NCBI GenBank assembly: GCA_020846715.1
Contig: JADLDK010000023.1
Span: 1-64,000, forward strand
DNA: 64,000 nt
Direction of reading: 5' to 3'
Source: Armatimonadota bacterium
GTDB taxonomy: Bacteria; Armatimonadota; UBA5829; DSUL01
Positions 43,580 to 53,539 of this stretch are shown in pieces. How positions within the stretch are numbered: the stretch's first letter is position 1; every line of letters begins with the position of its first letter. Below the pieces are notes generated by a model. It was not told the DNA's origin, did no database searches, and worked only from the letters and a program-made list of their open reading frames with translations. Made by a program: the position numbers and the translations under genes.

Positions 43580-44994
43580 CAGATACTCCCTTTCACATCC
43601 CACGTGCGCACATCAACCAGATGTCCTTCAATCGCCGCCGCAGCCGCCATTTCCGGCGAAACAAGGTGAGTGCGACCACCCTTGCCCTGACGGCCCTCAA
43701 AGTTGCGGTTGCTCGTGGACGCGCAACGCTGGCCCGGCTGCAAAACGTCCGGATTCATCGCCAGGCACATTGAGCACCCTGATTCCCGCCACTCAAAGCC
43801 TGCGTCTGTGAATACCCGATCCAGTCCTTCTCGCTCCGCTTGTTCCTTGACAGCCGTTGACCCCGGGACTACCAGAGCCTGCACACCGGACTTGACCCTG
43901 TAGCCCTGGGCAATGCGAGCCGCAGATCGCAAATCTTCAATTCGCCCATTAGTGCAGGAGCCGATAAATACAACATCCAGCGGCAAATCCTGCATCGGTG
44001 TATTGGGTTCGAGACCCATATAACTCAGCGCCTGCTCGACTGCCCTTCTCTCGATCTCGTCGTCGAAGCTATCAGGATCAGGCACCGATCCGGTGACAGG
44101 CACAACATGCCCAGGGTTGGTGCCCCAGGTCACATGCGGCGCCAGCGTCTCACCCTCGATTGTGACGGTTCTGTCAAAGACGGCTCCGTCGTCCGTGCGC
44201 AGGGAGTGCCAGTACTCCAGCGCCTTCTCCCAGTCCTGTCCCTGCGGCGCAAATGGACGGCCCTTGATGTAGTCGAATGTCTTGTCGTCCGGCGATACCA
44301 GACCAGCGCGCGCACCGGCTTCGATGGACATGTTGCAGACCGTCATCCTGCCTTCCATCGTAAGCGATTCAATAACAGAGCCGCGGTATTCCACAACGTA
44401 GCCTGTTGCGCCAGCCGTTCCGATCTTGCCAATGATCGCCAGGACAACGTCTTTGGCAGTCACTCCCGGAGGCAGTGAGCCTGTGACTTCAATAGCCATA
44501 TTCCTGGAACGCTTCTGAGGGAGCGTTTGGGTAGCCAAAACGTGCTCCACTTCGCTGGTTCCAATGCCAAACGCCAGAGCGCCGAACGCGCCGTGTGTGC
44601 TGGTGTGGCTGTCACCGCATACAATGGTTCGCCCAGGCTGGGTCAACCCGAGCTCGGGACCTATGACATGCACGATTCCCTGACGTGGGCTGTGAAGGTC
44701 GTAAAGGGTGATGCCAAATTCCCGGCAATTCGCTGTAAGAGTATCCATCTGCTGTCTGGAAATAGGATCAGCGATTGGAAGCGATCGGCTGGTTGTGGGC
44801 ACGTTGTGATCCATCGTCGCAAACGTGAGGTCCGGGCGGCGCACTTTTCTGCCTGCCAGACGTAAACCCTCAAAGGCCTGGGGTGAGGTGACTTCGTGAA
44901 TGAGGTGCAGGTCGATGTAGATCAGAGCAGGCTCTCCGGGCTCTTCGTGAACGACGTGCGCGTCCCACACTTTCTGAAAGATGGTCTTTGGCAT
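43579..44994 (-). CDS. leuC: 3-isopropylmalate dehydratase large subunit LeuC
   Basis: 471 residues. Aconitase-family hydrolyase with a [4Fe-4S] cluster; Cys ligands in [20 protein letters not shown] and [12 protein letters not shown] and the following [13 protein letters not shown]-terminal [15 protein letters not shown] is standard. It is the first gene of the leuCD unit. On the minus strand a TATAAT (45048-45043) lies about 50 nt upstream of the ATG, with AAGGAT as ribosome-binding site. Confidence 0.96.
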   Translation of the reverse strand: MPKTIFQKVWDAHVVHEEPGEPALIYIDLHLIHEVTSPQAFEGLRLAGRKVRRPDLTFATMDHNVPTTSRSLPIADPISRQQMDTLTANCREFGITLYDLHSPRQGIVHVIGPELGLTQPGRTIVCGDSHTSTHGAFGALAFGIGTSEVEHVLATQTLPQKRSRNMAIEVTGSLPPGVTAKDVVLAIIGKIGTAGATGYVVEYRGSVIESLTMEGRMTVCNMSIEAGARAGLVSPDDKTFDYIKGRPFAPQGQDWEKALEYWHSLRTDDGAVFDRTVTIEGETLAPHVTWGTNPGHVVPVTGSVPDPDSFDDEIERRAVEQALSYMGLEPNTPMQDLPLDVVFIGSCTNGRIEDLRSAARIAQGYRVKSGVQALVVPGSTAVKEQAEREGLDRVFTDAGFEWRESGCSMCLAMNPDVLQPGQRCASTSNRNFEGRQGKGGRTHLVSPEMAAAAAIEGHLVDVRTWDVKGSI

Positions 44995-45042
44995 ACGATA
45001 TATCCTTACAGACTCCCCGTGTCTTTACAGGCGTCCTAAGGG

Positions 45043-45048
45043 ATTATA
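45043..45048 (-). promoter_or_regulatory. leuC: Minus-10 element of the leuCD promoter
   Basis: Consensus TATAAT on the minus strand; the corresponding -35 is weak (about CTTCAA at 17 bp). It leaves a leader of about 40 nt before leuC with a short GACACGGGGAGTC stem but no obvious leader peptide. Confidence 0.5.
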
Positions 45049-45260
45049 CAATCCTGTGCAAGAGATTGAAGAACATCATCTGGAGAGCACACCGTGGAAA
45101 ACACGTGACGCTGCTGGAAGAAGACCTGGGTTCAGTCAGAATCGAGTTTCCGTAGCCGCGTTCTTGATCTCTCTACGAACAGCCATGACAAATATCGATG
45201 CTTTTGTTTTCGGACAACATATGACGATGCCTTATGCGCAGAGGGCAGAGGTGGCCTACG

Positions 45261-46328
45261 GTGAATAACCCGAGCGCGAGTGATCTACTGCTCGTGTTGC
45301 ACGAAGCCGATCTCGAGATGGGGCGGATCACACCTGGCGACAGCTACGCTCTGTTCGACTATCTGCGCGCGACGTGCAAACGCATAGCTCCTTTGACGGA
45401 CGCCTTCTACGTAGCCTTGTACGACCCGCAGAACGAGATGCTGAGATTCCCGTACCATTTTGACAGCGAATCGTACGACTCTCCTCTGACAGTGCGCCTT
45501 GGTCAAGGTCCAACATCGTGGGTTGTGCGCCACAATGAGCCTCTCGTGTTCAATGATGACGATCCGATTCAGCACAAAGGGTTTCTTTTTGGAAATCTCC
45601 AAAGACAGTCTCTGTCGGCGGTGCATCTGCCAATCCGAGCTATGTATTCTGCGGGAGAAGTAAGGCTGATTGGTGTCTTATCCGCGCAGTCCTACAGACG
45701 ACAGGCATTCAACGAGGATGCTGTTATGGCTATGTCGTTGCTGGCGCGGCGGACAGGGGCAATTCTGATGAGGTCGCAACTCGAGATGGATGCCCGCGCC
45801 CGCGAGGAGGCGGCAGACAGAGCCACAGAACAACAGCGCGAGGAACACACCCAGCAGATGCGCGCAGTAGTCAGGCTCTTTGTGGACACTCTTCAGGGCC
45901 TCACGATGCAGGCGGAGAAAATCCGAAATCAGGCTGCAGCGTATGGACGCGATATTGAAGCCTCCGCAGCCCGGATGTGCACCCTCTGTTACCGGAGTCA
46001 AACAGAAACTGCGAACTTACCGCTTCCCGCGGCTCCGCCGCCATCAGCCCACAACCGGAGCGTGTCAGACCTCAGCAACCCGATATTTGCGAGCCTGTCA
46101 GACAAACAGAGGGAAATACTGCCGCGCCTGGCCGCAGGAGAGACGAACGCGATGATCGCCGAGCACCTGTGCGTTTCTGTTGACACGGTGAAATTCCACT
46201 GCAAAGGCCTGTTCAAGAAGCTTGGCGTAGCAAACCGCGTACAGGCGGCGCAGATCTACCACGACCGCCAGAAACGATACACTGATTTGCCGCCACACGG
46301 GCCAGGCGTGACTGACAAAAAAGAGTGA
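45261..46328 (+). CDS. GAF-domain LuxR-type transcriptional regulator
   Basis: 355 residues if started at GTG 45261 (AGAGGTGG just before); ATG 45234 gives 364. GAF domain about 20-180 (FYVALYDPQNEMLRFPYHFD ... RLIGVLSAQSYRRQAF), then a coiled coil rich in Ala/Arg/Glu (about 185-235), a Cys pair CTLC, and a LuxR-type HTH at the C-terminus: LSDKQREILPRLAAGETNAM, IAEHLCVSVDTVKFHCKGLF, KKLGVANRVQAAQIY. Regulator with a small-molecule or redox sensing GAF; targets unknown. Not next to a kinase gene. Confidence 0.85.
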   Translation: MNNPSASDLLLVLHEADLEMGRITPGDSYALFDYLRATCKRIAPLTDAFYVALYDPQNEMLRFPYHFDSESYDSPLTVRLGQGPTSWVVRHNEPLVFNDDDPIQHKGFLFGNLQRQSLSAVHLPIRAMYSAGEVRLIGVLSAQSYRRQAFNEDAVMAMSLLARRTGAILMRSQLEMDARAREEAADRATEQQREEHTQQMRAVVRLFVDTLQGLTMQAEKIRNQAAAYGRDIEASAARMCTLCYRSQTETANLPLPAAPPPSAHNRSVSDLSNPIFASLSDKQREILPRLAAGETNAMIAEHLCVSVDTVKFHCKGLFKKLGVANRVQAAQIYHDRQKRYTDLPPHGPGVTDKKE

Positions 46329-46430
46329 ACGCTAACCGGAAACTCCAGCGGCGCACCGCAGTGAGCGCGACCCGCAGACGCAGAAAAATCATCTCATCAT
46401 CGCCCGCGATCTATAACGAAGCATGCAAGA

Positions 46431-47459
46431 TCAGGCGCTCAGGATATCTTCAATGATCACCCGGCATCCGCGCCGAGAGGATTCGATACAACCAAAAACC
46501 ATAGCCAGGCTCTTGATGTTGTCGTGACACTCTCCCATCGGCATCTCGCCAGTATTCAGCGCGGCGAGAAAATCCCGCAAGGAAGCGGCGATTCCTTCGT
46601 GCTCAAAGTCCGGACGTTCTGGACAGATACGTATCATATCTGAGTGGAACCCGCCCGCTCTTTCAAGAACGTCCCCGGCAATTTCATCGCTGCCATCCCA
46701 CGTAGCGGACCCTTTGGAGCCGACAGCCCGCCACTGCGCATCCCAGGAAGTGTGCAGCCCTTCCGAACACCAGCTTCCGCGGTAGGTGTAGCGCAGCCCA
46801 TCCGACATTTCAAACATCGCAACCGCACAGGCATCCCCCGAGTACCAGCTCCACTGAGGGTTGAACTCCTCACAATAGACGCTGACCGGATCTGCGTCAA
46901 TGATGAAACGCGCCTGATCGAAGGTGTGGATGGCCATATCCAGAATGAGAGGACTGGGCATCTCGTCCCGGAAACCCCCGAAATGGGCGCCGATATAAAA
47001 GTCTGAATCCAGAATGCCAAGGTTGCCGAGGCTCCCCTGCACGAGATTCCGATACGCCGTAATCCTCGGGGTATAGCGGCGATTCTGGCTGACCATGTAG
47101 AGCTTACCGGTCTCTTCAGACACGCGCACCATCTCGCGCGCCTGTTGCATGGTGCTCGCCATTGGCTTTTCGCCAAGTACTGGCACGCCTGCTTTCAGCG
47201 ATTGCAAAGTGACCGCGTGATGGGCCTGTGGGACAGTGACATCCACGACAAAGTCAGGCCGCAGAGCCGTGAGCGCCTGCTCGAGATCGTGGCCAGTGTG
47301 AACACCACTGAGTCCCAGCGCCTCCGCAGCGGATTCGGCCGCGCCGGGGCGAATATCTATCCAGCCGACGATCTCCGTTAGCTCGCAGGACGCAAGATTT
47401 CTGCCCCACTCCTTGCCCATGTTCCCAGCTCCAACCAGTAACGCCCGCCGTGTTGTCAA
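46431..47459 (-). CDS. Gfo/Idh/MocA-family oxidoreductase B
   Basis: 342 residues. Rossmann motif RRALLVGAGNMGKEWGRNLA, a middle HVxVTVPQAHHAVTLQSLKA type segment (FVVDVTVPQAHHAVTL), catalytic GEKPMASTMQQAREM, NRRYTPRITAYRNLV, and HxxxxFDQARFIIDADPVSVY. Sugar- or aldose-type dehydrogenase of unknown substrate. It is the first gene on the minus strand facing the DUF6785 transporter-like gene, divergent with a 393-bp gap. Confidence 0.85.
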   Translation of the reverse strand: MTTRRALLVGAGNMGKEWGRNLASCELTEIVGWIDIRPGAAESAAEALGLSGVHTGHDLEQALTALRPDFVVDVTVPQAHHAVTLQSLKAGVPVLGEKPMASTMQQAREMVRVSEETGKLYMVSQNRRYTPRITAYRNLVQGSLGNLGILDSDFYIGAHFGGFRDEMPSPLILDMAIHTFDQARFIIDADPVSVYCEEFNPQWSWYSGDACAVAMFEMSDGLRYTYRGSWCSEGLHTSWDAQWRAVGSKGSATWDGSDEIAGDVLERAGGFHSDMIRICPERPDFEHEGIAASLRDFLAALNTGEMPMGECHDNIKSLAMVFGCIESSRRGCRVIIEDILSA

Positions 47460-47851
47460 CTCTGTCCTCCAAAGCCCGGATGCCGGCCGCTATCTCCGGC
47501 CGCAAACCATATCTGTGACTTCAGTATAGATGATTCCCCGGGACATGCGCGCCACACCACCCAGCTGAGAAGGTCATTTTGTGGGGTACAGATAATCAGA
47601 CCACTGACGCCGCTTTCTTCTGGCGACCAACCGCTTTGGAAGTATTCCACAGCCTGGCCAAGCGCCGTCGCACAACGAGACTGAAACTTGCGACAGCGCG
47701 AGACAGAGTCGAGAGCGTGTGTACAGTAGATGAGCGCACCTTTGAAAGGACGATTCCCTGGCCGACTAATGATGACCACACGACGAACGCGCACTGAAAA
47801 CCGCTTTTTCCCGCTGGGCCGCCGGGACACTGAAGCAGGAACAGACATTGG
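47460..47851. other. Intergenic region between Gfo/Idh B and DUF6785 gene
   Basis: No gene supported. Contains a TATACT (minus strand, 47528-47523) that could be the -10 of the Gfo/Idh B gene, and a stem-loop CCGGCCG/CGGCCGG near 47485-47503. Small open frames on either strand have no recognisable product. Confidence 0.4.
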
Positions 47852-49840
47852 GTGTCAGGTCTGGGAGATTTGTCTTTGGCGGTAAACCCTACTCTCGATA
47901 ACTCGCCCAAAACGTTTGAGCTTGCCGACGGGCCTGCTGAGGCCCGCCACGGAGTCTCAGCGCGCGCAGTTCTCATCGGCTTTGTGGCAATTATCCCAGG
48001 GGTGTTCTGGGGCGTATATGGAGACGTCGTCTCCCAGACCGATCTGACGTCCACATCGCTGATGATGCCCCCTGTCCTCATCCTCACTGTCCTGCTGCTG
48101 TTGAACTGGCTTCTAAAACGCCTGCGGCCTCGCCTGGCCCTTGCACAACACGAGCTGATCACGATCTACACGATGATGACAGTGGCGGTCATCCTGTCCG
48201 GGATGGGCATGATTCAGTTCCTGTGCACGACGCTTGGCGCAGTTCCTTACTTCAAGACTCCTGAAAACGAGTGGGCACGATACCTGAATGATGTTCCGAT
48301 GTATATCATGCCCAAGCTCTCGGCTATCGCCGGTTTTTATGAGGGCAATCAACCGGTGCCGTGGTCGGCCTGGTGGAAACCGCTGATGTTCTGGAGTGGA
48401 TTCATCTTTGCGATGCTGCTCACGATGACCTCCATAAACTCAATCCTGCGCAAACAGTGGATGGATCGAGAGCGCCTGACGTTTCCGATCGTGCAACTGC
48501 CGCTGGAGATGACAGAAGAGAACTCGCGGTTTTTCAGGAACAGGATGATGTGGGCGGGTTTCATTCTGGCAATGGCGCTTGAGACACTCAACAGCATAAA
48601 CTTTCTGTATCCACAGGTTCCCAAAGTCCAGATACGCGCCTATGACCTTCAGCCGTTCTTTACGGTCGCCCCGTGGAACGCGATCGGCTACTTTCCCACT
48701 ACCTTCTACCCTCTGGCTATTGGACTGGGATTTGTGCTCTCCGCTGACGTGAGCTTCTCCTGCTGGTTCTTCTATATCGTCACCAAGCTGGAAAATGTCT
48801 TCGTCGCGGCCGCTGGCTGGAAGGCTGCCGCGGGAAGTACTCCACCGTTTATCGGACAGCAAGGCACAGGCGCTTTCATCGGCATTGCACTTTCTGTGCT
48901 GTGGTTGGCGCGAAAGCACTTGTGGGATGTGTTTCGGAAAGTCTTCCTCAATGCCAAAGACGTTGACGACTCTGACGAGCCGATAAGCTACCGGGGCGCC
49001 GTTCTGACGGCTATCGGTGGTTTTGCCGCCATGTGCGGCTTCTGTGTGGCTGTTGGTATGTCCGTGATGGTGGCTGTAGCCTACCTGGGTGTTTACCTGC
49101 TGTTTGCATTGACCATCACACGGCTCCGCGCGGTCGCCGGGCCACCCTGGACTATGGGCCCGGACATGAACGCGATGGCTACTATTGTTCAGCCGATTGG
49201 GCCCGGGCTGTTCACCCAGCGTAACCTTGTGGCGCTGGCGTATTTCAACTGGTTCAGCGTTGAGATGCGATGCTGCCCGATGCCGACTACGATGGAAGGC
49301 ATGAAAATGGCGCAGGCGACGCGCATCAGGCAGCACACAATGACTATAGCCATGCTGATCGCCATTGTCGCCGGGATCGCGGTCGGATTTGCCGCGTGTC
49401 TGTTCGTCTGGTACCACTACGGCGCCGGAACAGCGAAGGTGGAGCCGTGGCGAACTGGCATGGGACGCGCTCCGTTCAACGCAATCACCGGGTATATCGA
49501 CAACCCCGAAAGCACTGGAACTGGAGGTGTCGTGGCGATGGTATTTGCGGGCGTCTTTACTCTTGTGCTCGGTTATGTGCGCACCAGGGCGGTCTGGTTT
49601 CCCTTGCATCCGGCGGGCTACGTGCTGGCCAACACAGGCACGATGTACTGGCTCTGGTGCCCTTTTCTTATCGCTTGGGCCGCCAAGGTACTGATCACAA
49701 AATACGGTGGTATCAAGGGCTATCGGACGGCTTTGCCTTTCTTCCTGGGACTGGTGCTGGGGGATTTTGTCACCTCGAGCCTGTGGGCGCTCACCGGGTC
49801 CATACTCGGCATCCGAATGTACCGCTGCTTCCCTGTCTAG
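47852..49840 (+). CDS. DUF6785/DUF6784 family transmembrane protein
   Basis: 662 residues from GTG at 47852. About 12-14 hydrophobic segments are visible (VLIGFVAIIPGVFWGVYGDV, MMPPVLILTVLLLLNWLL, ITIYTMMTVAVILSGMGMIQ, ... ALPFFLGLVLGDFVTSSLWA). The family is common in Planctomycetes, Verrucomicrobia and Armatimonadota, next to glycoside genes, and is presumed a transporter or polysaccharide-related membrane protein. Conserved Arg/Glu motifs inside membranes cannot be assigned. GTG has no strong ribosome-binding site, so the exact start is uncertain. Confidence 0.75.
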   Translation: MSGLGDLSLAVNPTLDNSPKTFELADGPAEARHGVSARAVLIGFVAIIPGVFWGVYGDVVSQTDLTSTSLMMPPVLILTVLLLLNWLLKRLRPRLALAQHELITIYTMMTVAVILSGMGMIQFLCTTLGAVPYFKTPENEWARYLNDVPMYIMPKLSAIAGFYEGNQPVPWSAWWKPLMFWSGFIFAMLLTMTSINSILRKQWMDRERLTFPIVQLPLEMTEENSRFFRNRMMWAGFILAMALETLNSINFLYPQVPKVQIRAYDLQPFFTVAPWNAIGYFPTTFYPLAIGLGFVLSADVSFSCWFFYIVTKLENVFVAAAGWKAAAGSTPPFIGQQGTGAFIGIALSVLWLARKHLWDVFRKVFLNAKDVDDSDEPISYRGAVLTAIGGFAAMCGFCVAVGMSVMVAVAYLGVYLLFALTITRLRAVAGPPWTMGPDMNAMATIVQPIGPGLFTQRNLVALAYFNWFSVEMRCCPMPTTMEGMKMAQATRIRQHTMTIAMLIAIVAGIAVGFAACLFVWYHYGAGTAKVEPWRTGMGRAPFNAITGYIDNPESTGTGGVVAMVFAGVFTLVLGYVRTRAVWFPLHPAGYVLANTGTMYWLWCPFLIAWAAKVLITKYGGIKGYRTALPFFLGLVLGDFVTSSLWALTGSILGIRMYRCFPV

Positions 49841-50057
49841 CGCTCCGTTTGCGCAGCGTGTGAAGGGCTGCGCTGCGCGAGGAGTCTAACAGAGAAGAGC
49901 TGCTCAGAGAGATTTCCGCTCCGCCGGCCTGAAGTGTGCTATGCTGGGTGTACTGGCACGAGATTCAAGGATAACTGGCCGAGATAGTACGGTCCAGGCC
50001 TGCTGCAAATCCCTCAGGCGCCTTTCGCCCGGCGGCCAATGCGGGTCAGGAGAGACA

Positions 50058-51203
50058 ATGAGAAAGTTTACTGCCATCCGACGTTTCACGTTTGCTGCGT
50101 GCGCAGTTGCCACTCTCAGTTTTTTTGCGCGTGGTGAGGCATCTACGTTCGTCTCCATTCGTGACCTCAATCGTATTCGCGCCAATCCTGCCCAGCCCGT
50201 GCCACCTAGCCCTATCAAAGTGGCGGGGCGGGTTGTCGAAGTGCTGGAAAATCCGCCGCGGGTGGCGCTCAGCGATGGCAGTGGCACTATTACAGTACTG
50301 AGCGCTGACGGAAATCTCGGAGAGTTCCTGGTGCTGGAAGGGGACTGGGATGGCTCCTCTCTTACCCCTACGAAGAATGAGATGGTGAACGAGGACGTGG
50401 TCTTTCCGCCAACGCTATTCATGATGGGCAACAGCGGGAAAGGCAAGGATGCCGACTACGGCTACCAGCATGAGCTTCCTCAGCATCCGGTATCACTGGC
50501 GTCTTTTCGGCTGTCACGCACGGAGGTCACGCGGGCTGACTATCAGCGGTTCATTGACGCTGGCGGCTATGACGACTTCAAATCCTGGTCTTATGAAGGC
50601 TGGCTGTGGAAGACATCACACAACATTACCAAGCCTGCTTACTGGGACAGTGTTCAGATATGGGGGCTCTTTGGAGACGCTTTTGAGCAGACAGACAATT
50701 TTCCGGTAGTTGGGGTCAGCTACTGGGAAGCCGACGCCTACTGCAGATGGGCCGGCGGACGCCTGCCAACAGAGGCTGAATGGGAAATGGCGGCCCGCTG
50801 GAGCGGACAGCCGCGCAGCTATCCGTGGGGAGACAACTGGGACTACGAGAACTGCAACAACTGGTGCGATACTGCGGCTCCGGGTGGTGGCGGACCGGGC
50901 GCCTATCAGACAGCCCGAGTGGGAGCCTACCTCCTGGATAAGAGCTATTCTGGATGCATGGACATGGCCGGCAATGTGAGCGAGTGGGTCTCCGACTGGT
51001 ACAGCGCCACGTACTACTCAATGGGGCCCTCTGGCGGCGCCGCCTGGAACAACCCGCTCGGCCCCGCTGGTGGGACGGCAAAAGTGGTGCGCGGCGGCAA
51101 CTGGTCTGACAATCTGTGCGCTGACACGACGCGTTCGGCAGCGAGAAAATCGTTGAGTCCGGACAGCCGCGCCTATAACGTCGGTTTTCGGATCGCACAC
51201 TAA
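50058..51203 (+). CDS. Secreted formylglycine-generating-enzyme-like protein (FGE/SUMF1 family)
   Basis: 381 residues from ATG 50058 (AGGAGA 5 nt before); an upstream in-frame extension is unlikely. Signal peptide FTFAACAVATLSFFARGEA, then about 40-110 a short beta-rich module (VAGRVVEVLENPPRVALSDG), then an FGE-sulfatase domain: MMGNSGKGKDAD, LSRTEVTRADYQRF, GVSYWEADAYCRWAGG, LPTEAEWEMAARWSG, DMAGNVSEWVSDWY, VVRGGNWSDNLC and NVGFRIAH. The true enzyme needs two active-site Cys near the end; here only one Cys (DNLC) is seen, so catalytic oxidation is doubtful. Likely a non-catalytic family member. Confidence 0.85.
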   Translation: MRKFTAIRRFTFAACAVATLSFFARGEASTFVSIRDLNRIRANPAQPVPPSPIKVAGRVVEVLENPPRVALSDGSGTITVLSADGNLGEFLVLEGDWDGSSLTPTKNEMVNEDVVFPPTLFMMGNSGKGKDADYGYQHELPQHPVSLASFRLSRTEVTRADYQRFIDAGGYDDFKSWSYEGWLWKTSHNITKPAYWDSVQIWGLFGDAFEQTDNFPVVGVSYWEADAYCRWAGGRLPTEAEWEMAARWSGQPRSYPWGDNWDYENCNNWCDTAAPGGGGPGAYQTARVGAYLLDKSYSGCMDMAGNVSEWVSDWYSATYYSMGPSGGAAWNNPLGPAGGTAKVVRGGNWSDNLCADTTRSAARKSLSPDSRAYNVGFRIAH

Positions 51204-51234
51204 GCGCGCGATCGCTGCCTGAGTGAACCTTGCC

Positions 51235-52455
51235 TCAGGCCTCGACTATCTGGCGTTGCTGTGGTAGATATCGCATCCTCTTGCCCCGTCGCAGGGCAGT
51301 GTAAGCCAATACGCACGCCACAGTATGCTGATGTCCCGCCTGAATAGGCGCGCTTGGTGTCTGACGGCTGCGCACGCAGCGCAGGAAGTTGTGCTGATGC
51401 GGCTCTCCTTCGAGCGGCGTAACAGTCAGCGCTTCTTTCAAGGCCCGGCCAGCCACCCCACCCTGACCGGTAAAAGTGAAAGGAGCTTCATCAAACACAC
51501 CTGACTCGCCGTAGAATCGGCAGACAGGCTTCGCTCCATCTCCGTTGCCAAGAGCTGTGGTATACGAAACCAGAAACCCCTTCGGATACTCGAGTAGAGC
51601 GGTCACAGTGTCCTCGTGCTCTCTGTCCGTCCACACATACTTCCCGCCTGCAGCCACCGCCGCCGAAGGATAGGGATCGTCCATGAACCACGCAGCTACG
51701 TCCAGATAGTGCGCCCCCAGCAGAGCGATGGGACCGTTGCAGAAGTCCCGGTACAGGTGCCACTCCACGTACTGGTGCGCATCAAAAGCGCGCATCTTCT
51801 TGCCCATCAGATAGCGACGCCAGTGGACGTCTGGCTCCGATAGCGCGATCTCACCCCGCAGCCACCGGGGGCGATTGTCGTTCCAAGCGAGCTCGATCCT
51901 GCTCACCTTGCCAAGCACGCCGTCCTGAATCATTTTGGCCGCGCCGCGCCAGCGCCCGTCACTGCGGCGCTGCGTGCCCACCTGTACGACTCTTCTGTTC
52001 TTCTGGGCGAGGTCCAGCGCTGCGTTGGCCTCTTGCACCGTGTTGGCCATCGGCTTCTCGACAAAGACATCCTTCCCAGCCTTGAGCGCATCAATCATAA
52101 TCGGGCCGTGGGCGAAGTCCGGCGTTGCGACTCCCACGACATCCACATCATCCAGCGCCAGCAACGCTTCATAGTCAGCAAACTCCCGGCACTCGGCGTC
52201 GTACAGCGCATTCACCATCTGCGCAGCTGTCTCTCGCCTCTGATTCCACGTATCGCACACAGCAGTGATTTCGGCATTGTGAACCCGGCCAGCATCGTAC
52301 ATATCCTGAAGCATTCCTGATCCGCGCCCGCCGATCCCGATCAACCCAATGGAAAGCCGATCGTTTGCCCCGAACGCACGCTGAGGGATGATCGAAAAGG
52401 CCTTGGTCAGTGCAACAGTCGCTGCGCTCGATTTGACAAAGTCTCTGCGGTTCAT
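51235..52455 (-). CDS. Tat-exported Gfo/Idh/MocA-family oxidoreductase C
   Basis: 406 residues. Tat-type signal MNRRDFVKSSAATVALTKAFS with the twin Arg, then Rossmann GLIGIGGRGSGML, a middle VDVVGVATPDFAHGPIMIDALKAG split into strands, catalytic EKPMANTVQEANAALDLAQ, and HYLDVAAWFMDDPYP. It follows the DUF6807 protein by 28 bp on the same strand; these two families are often neighbours in sugar-degradation clusters, so a concerted role is likely. Acts outside the cytoplasm, like other Tat-exported glucose-fructose oxidoreductases. Confidence 0.88.
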   Translation of the reverse strand: MNRRDFVKSSAATVALTKAFSIIPQRAFGANDRLSIGLIGIGGRGSGMLQDMYDAGRVHNAEITAVCDTWNQRRETAAQMVNALYDAECREFADYEALLALDDVDVVGVATPDFAHGPIMIDALKAGKDVFVEKPMANTVQEANAALDLAQKNRRVVQVGTQRRSDGRWRGAAKMIQDGVLGKVSRIELAWNDNRPRWLRGEIALSEPDVHWRRYLMGKKMRAFDAHQYVEWHLYRDFCNGPIALLGAHYLDVAAWFMDDPYPSAAVAAGGKYVWTDREHEDTVTALLEYPKGFLVSYTTALGNGDGAKPVCRFYGESGVFDEAPFTFTGQGGVAGRALKEALTVTPLEGEPHQHNFLRCVRSRQTPSAPIQAGHQHTVACVLAYTALRRGKRMRYLPQQRQIVEA

Positions 52456-52483
52456 GTGCGTTGTCCACCCTCCGGGTCCCGCT

Positions 52484-53446
52484 TCAATGATTGTACTGCT
52501 CCAACAGTGTTCGTGTTAGGCGGCTGTCCGGCCTGCCAGTATGAACGTACAGACGATATCTCAATGTCAACGGCTCGTCAGGAAGAATAGTGTAGCCAGC
52601 AGTTTTGTTGGTGAAACTGGGACTTAGATATCCGTAATAACGCAGACACCAGCCGTCTGGGAAATACGGATTTCTGCGACTCTGCAGGATGGATACGCCG
52701 TCAAGTGTGTCTTTACCGGCAAACCGTCCGCTCAGATCTGCCCATGTGTGTGAGATTTTGTTTTCGTCTTTCACAACAGCGCCATCAGCGCTGAAAAGAG
52801 CGGTGTCTGTGCGATCGGCAAAACGAACTCCCAAACCGCTGTATCCTGTCTGGGATGTGGCGATAGTGACGGGGCCGTCAACCGCCGAAAGCGTGAGCTC
52901 AAAGTCTATGGCCCGGCGCGCCTGCATGGCTCTGTAAACAGTGAACTTCACATCTTCGTCGACAATCTTTTTTCCGCTCGCATCGTCAAACCAGCCATTG
53001 TGCACGCTTAGCGTGGCGACTCTGTCGGTAACCTGGGCGCTGTAGCGCCCAGAGAATTTCTGGTGCATCCCCTTCAGAGTCCAGAGATCTTTGGTGACTG
53101 GCGGTGAACTGGGCGATTCTGCGAAGCTGACCTGTTGCCACATCCAGCTCAGTCCGCGGTGATGAGGGTGGTCCACTGGAAAGTCGGCGGTCAACTCTGT
53201 CACACCGTCCAAGGCGTAAAGCGGGTGAACATAACTGCTGCGGCGTCTGTCTTCCGGCATCCCGGGCGCCAGAATCTCTCCCAGGACATAGCGAAAAACA
53301 GGCGTACGGCCTTCCGATACCAGGAGATAGTCTTTCCCTGTGCGTTCAATCGAAAACGCCCCAGCCGCGCGGGCAGGCACACTTGCCAGAGCGCCAAGCG
53401 CTATGACAGCGAGCGCAACACCCGTGCTGTGCCAAATAGACCGCAT
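52484..53446 (-). CDS. DUF6807 (PmoA-like) secreted protein
   Basis: About 320 residues from ATG 53446 (MRSIWHSTGVALAVIALG), a signal peptide; longer frames to 53479 or 53497 are possible. DUF6807 family, formerly annotated as methane oxygenase PmoA though unrelated in function. Marks: RTGKDYLLVSEGRTPVFRY, MPEDRRRSSYVHPLYALDG, DFPVDHPHHRGLSWMWQQV (the strongly conserved HPHHRG), and the closing LRYRLYVHTG. Enzymatic role not established for the family. First gene of the pair with the Tat-exported oxidoreductase. Confidence 0.8.
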   Translation of the reverse strand: MRSIWHSTGVALAVIALGALASVPARAAGAFSIERTGKDYLLVSEGRTPVFRYVLGEILAPGMPEDRRRSSYVHPLYALDGVTELTADFPVDHPHHRGLSWMWQQVSFAESPSSPPVTKDLWTLKGMHQKFSGRYSAQVTDRVATLSVHNGWFDDASGKKIVDEDVKFTVYRAMQARRAIDFELTLSAVDGPVTIATSQTGYSGLGVRFADRTDTALFSADGAVVKDENKISHTWADLSGRFAGKDTLDGVSILQSRRNPYFPDGWCLRYYGYLSPSFTNKTAGYTILPDEPLTLRYRLYVHTGRPDSRLTRTLLEQYNH

Positions 53447-53539
53447 AACCGAAGAAAACCAGACCGCAGAACACACCATACTCAGAGGAGTGTTCAACGC
53501 CCAGCCCGGTGAACTCCTGCGCCCAACTCAACGAATGTG

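Noticed and set aside
47456-47848. Minus-strand open frame of 130 codons in the gap before the DUF6785 gene
   Set aside because: No recognisable product, poor codon pattern and overlap with likely promoter region.
48440-49609. Minus-strand open frame of 389 codons
   Set aside because: Shadow of the DUF6785 membrane gene; His/Arg/Ser-rich with no motifs.
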